Part shown: one piece after another, positions 5,306 through 6,003 of the stretch
How positions within the stretch are numbered: position 1 is the stretch's first letter
Layout of the letters: the number at the start of each line of letters is the position of its first letter
Program-made: the position numbers and the translations under genes
From: an uncultured Erysipelotrichaceae bacterium
GTDB lineage: Bacteria; Bacillota_I; Bacilli_A; RF39; UBA660
Direction: 5' to 3'
NCBI GenBank assembly: GCA_902783405.1
Contig: CACZQZ010000093.1
Coordinates: forward strand, 1 to 6,003
Length of the DNA: 6,003 bases
Notes under the pieces: generated by a model
Told to the model about the DNA's origin: nothing
What the model saw: the letters and a program-made list of their open reading frames with translations, nothing else
Database searches by the model: none

Positions 5306-5333
5306 AAAAAAGAGTTTTTTATAAAAGAACTCT
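5306..5333 (-). terminator. Rho-independent terminator of the DUF421 gene
   Basis: On the minus strand AGAGTTCTTTT and AAAAAACTCT fold into a stem of about ten pairs (one G-U) around ATA, followed immediately by a run of T residues. It begins 18 bases after the TGA of the DUF421 gene and ends just before the Nudix -10 element, so it separates the two minus-strand transcription units. Confidence 0.8.
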
Positions 5334-5351
5334 ATTAGTTTACATAATTTG

Positions 5352-6003
5352 TCACTCTAAAACAGGTTTTATTTTATTTTCTTTATTTTTTTCATATATT
5401 TCTATTTTATCATTGTTATCTAAAGTAACTAAAAGTAAAGGTTGTTCTGAAGAATATCCTTTTTCTTTTAATTTTTTTAAAAGCCATTTTTTATCTTTAT
5501 TCATATTTTTTAGATTATTATCCATAATTTTACCATCAATCACAACATTAGCACATAGTCCTTCTTGATTAAACTTTAAATTCATATCTCCTACAGTTAA
5601 TGGTCTATAATCAGTCTTAGGTAAAATACTAAGTGTTCCATTTATTTCCATAATAGCAGTTTCTATTTGTTTTAAATCAAAATAACCAGAACCTCTACAT
5701 TCTTCTAATAAATCATTTACATCAAATTTTACTTTCTTTAACCCACTTTCAATGATATTACCTTTTTCTATTAAAATAGTTGGTGTTCCATACATAAATC
5801 TTCTTATCTTAATATTTTTCATGGATAAAATAGAAATTAAATAAGAAACTAATCCAAAAATAACAATAGCGATAATTCCATTAATCCATGGAATATCAAT
5901 ATTTGTTGTCATTTCAGCTGAAAAGTTTCCAATTGAAATACCAATTACATAATCAAATATACTAAGTTCTGCGACTTGTTTTTTACCAAGTAATTTAGTT
6001 ATA
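5352..6003 (-). CDS. DUF421/YetF-family membrane protein, N-terminus beyond the window
   Basis: This is an integral membrane protein of the DUF421 (YetF) family, cut by the right edge: the frame stays open to 6002 and 216 residues are visible. The true start is outside; the first in-window ATG (5912) lies inside the conserved part. Visible residues 1-30 carry the family pattern LLGKKQVAELSIFDYVIGIS, including a membrane helix. A second helix spans about 40-61 (INGIIAIVIFGLVSYLISIL). The cytosolic part follows: GTPTILIEKG (72-81), DLLEECRGSGYFDL (97-110), EINGTLSILPK (119-129) and a second lobe with VVIDGKI (153-159). Roughly the first 40 residues, with one membrane helix, are probably missing. 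The biochemical role is unknown. Relatives in spore formers (YetF, YdfS and 2Duf) have been linked to spore inner-membrane resistance. The gene ends in TGA and has its own terminator. Confidence 0.9.
   Translation of the reverse strand, partial: ITKLLGKKQVAELSIFDYVIGISIGNFSAEMTTNIDIPWINGIIAIVIFGLVSYLISILSMKNIKIRRFMYGTPTILIEKGNIIESGLKKVKFDVNDLLEECRGSGYFDLKQIETAIMEINGTLSILPKTDYRPLTVGDMNLKFNQEGLCANVVIDGKIMDNNLKNMNKDKKWLLKKLKEKGYSSEQPLLLVTLDNNDKIEIYEKNKENKIKPVLE

Noticed and set aside
1..6003. Mycoplasma-type genetic code (TGA as Trp)
   Set aside because: AT richness raised the idea, but every Trp codon checked is TGG, including five in the CotJB tail, and the DUF421 gene ends in TGA. Spore-coat genes also argue against a mycoplasma.
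1..6003. Mobile element, CRISPR array, tRNA or rRNA
   Set aside because: No transposase or integrase motifs, terminal repeats, regularly spaced repeats or tRNA/rRNA-like sequence were seen on either strand.

Overview
The window is AT-rich DNA from a low-GC Gram-positive bacterium that carries endospore genes. Supporting signs are strong AGGAGG-type ribosome binding sites, a spore-coat CotJ operon and compact spacing. All visible Trp codons are TGG, and the last gene ends in TGA, so the standard bacterial code applies. I cannot name the species. An uncultured gut-type Bacillota (Bacilli or Erysipelotrichia-like) would fit, but that is inference.

Layout, left to right. A spore-coat operon (35-1105, +) encodes a 164-residue protein that appears to join a CotJA-like segment to a complete CotJB domain, followed by CotJC, a manganese-catalase-type coat protein with its metal ligands intact. 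A sporulation sigma-E-like -10 element lies just upstream. After a 141-base leader comes a small Cro/C1-type DNA-binding protein (1247-1495, +). It converges on typA/bipA (1515-3329, -), a complete ribosome-associated translational GTPase, and the two genes share one terminator hairpin that contains both stop codons. A 122-base divergent intergenic region holds a good vegetative promoter for typA, overlapped by a 24-bp near-perfect palindrome.

Divergent from typA is a staphylococcal-nuclease-type enzyme (3452-4132, +). It has a secretion signal and a C-terminal membrane anchor, so it is probably displayed on the cell surface. It converges, again through a shared bidirectional terminator, on a two-gene minus-strand unit: a Nudix hydrolase (4838-5269) followed 8 bases later by a single-pass membrane protein of unknown function (4140-4829). 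A terminator separates that unit from a DUF421/YetF-type membrane protein (5352 to the right edge, -), which is cut by the window end.

The genes form several independent transcription units: sporulation (CotJ), regulation (HTH), translation/stress (TypA), extracellular nucleic-acid degradation (nuclease), nucleotide housekeeping (Nudix) and a membrane protein whose family has spore-related members. There is no sign of a mobile element, CRISPR array, RNA gene or defence island. The less ordinary points are the CotJA-CotJB fusion, the membrane-tethered nuclease, the palindrome on the typA promoter and the coupled Nudix/unknown membrane protein pair. No stretch over 300 bases lacks a gene.
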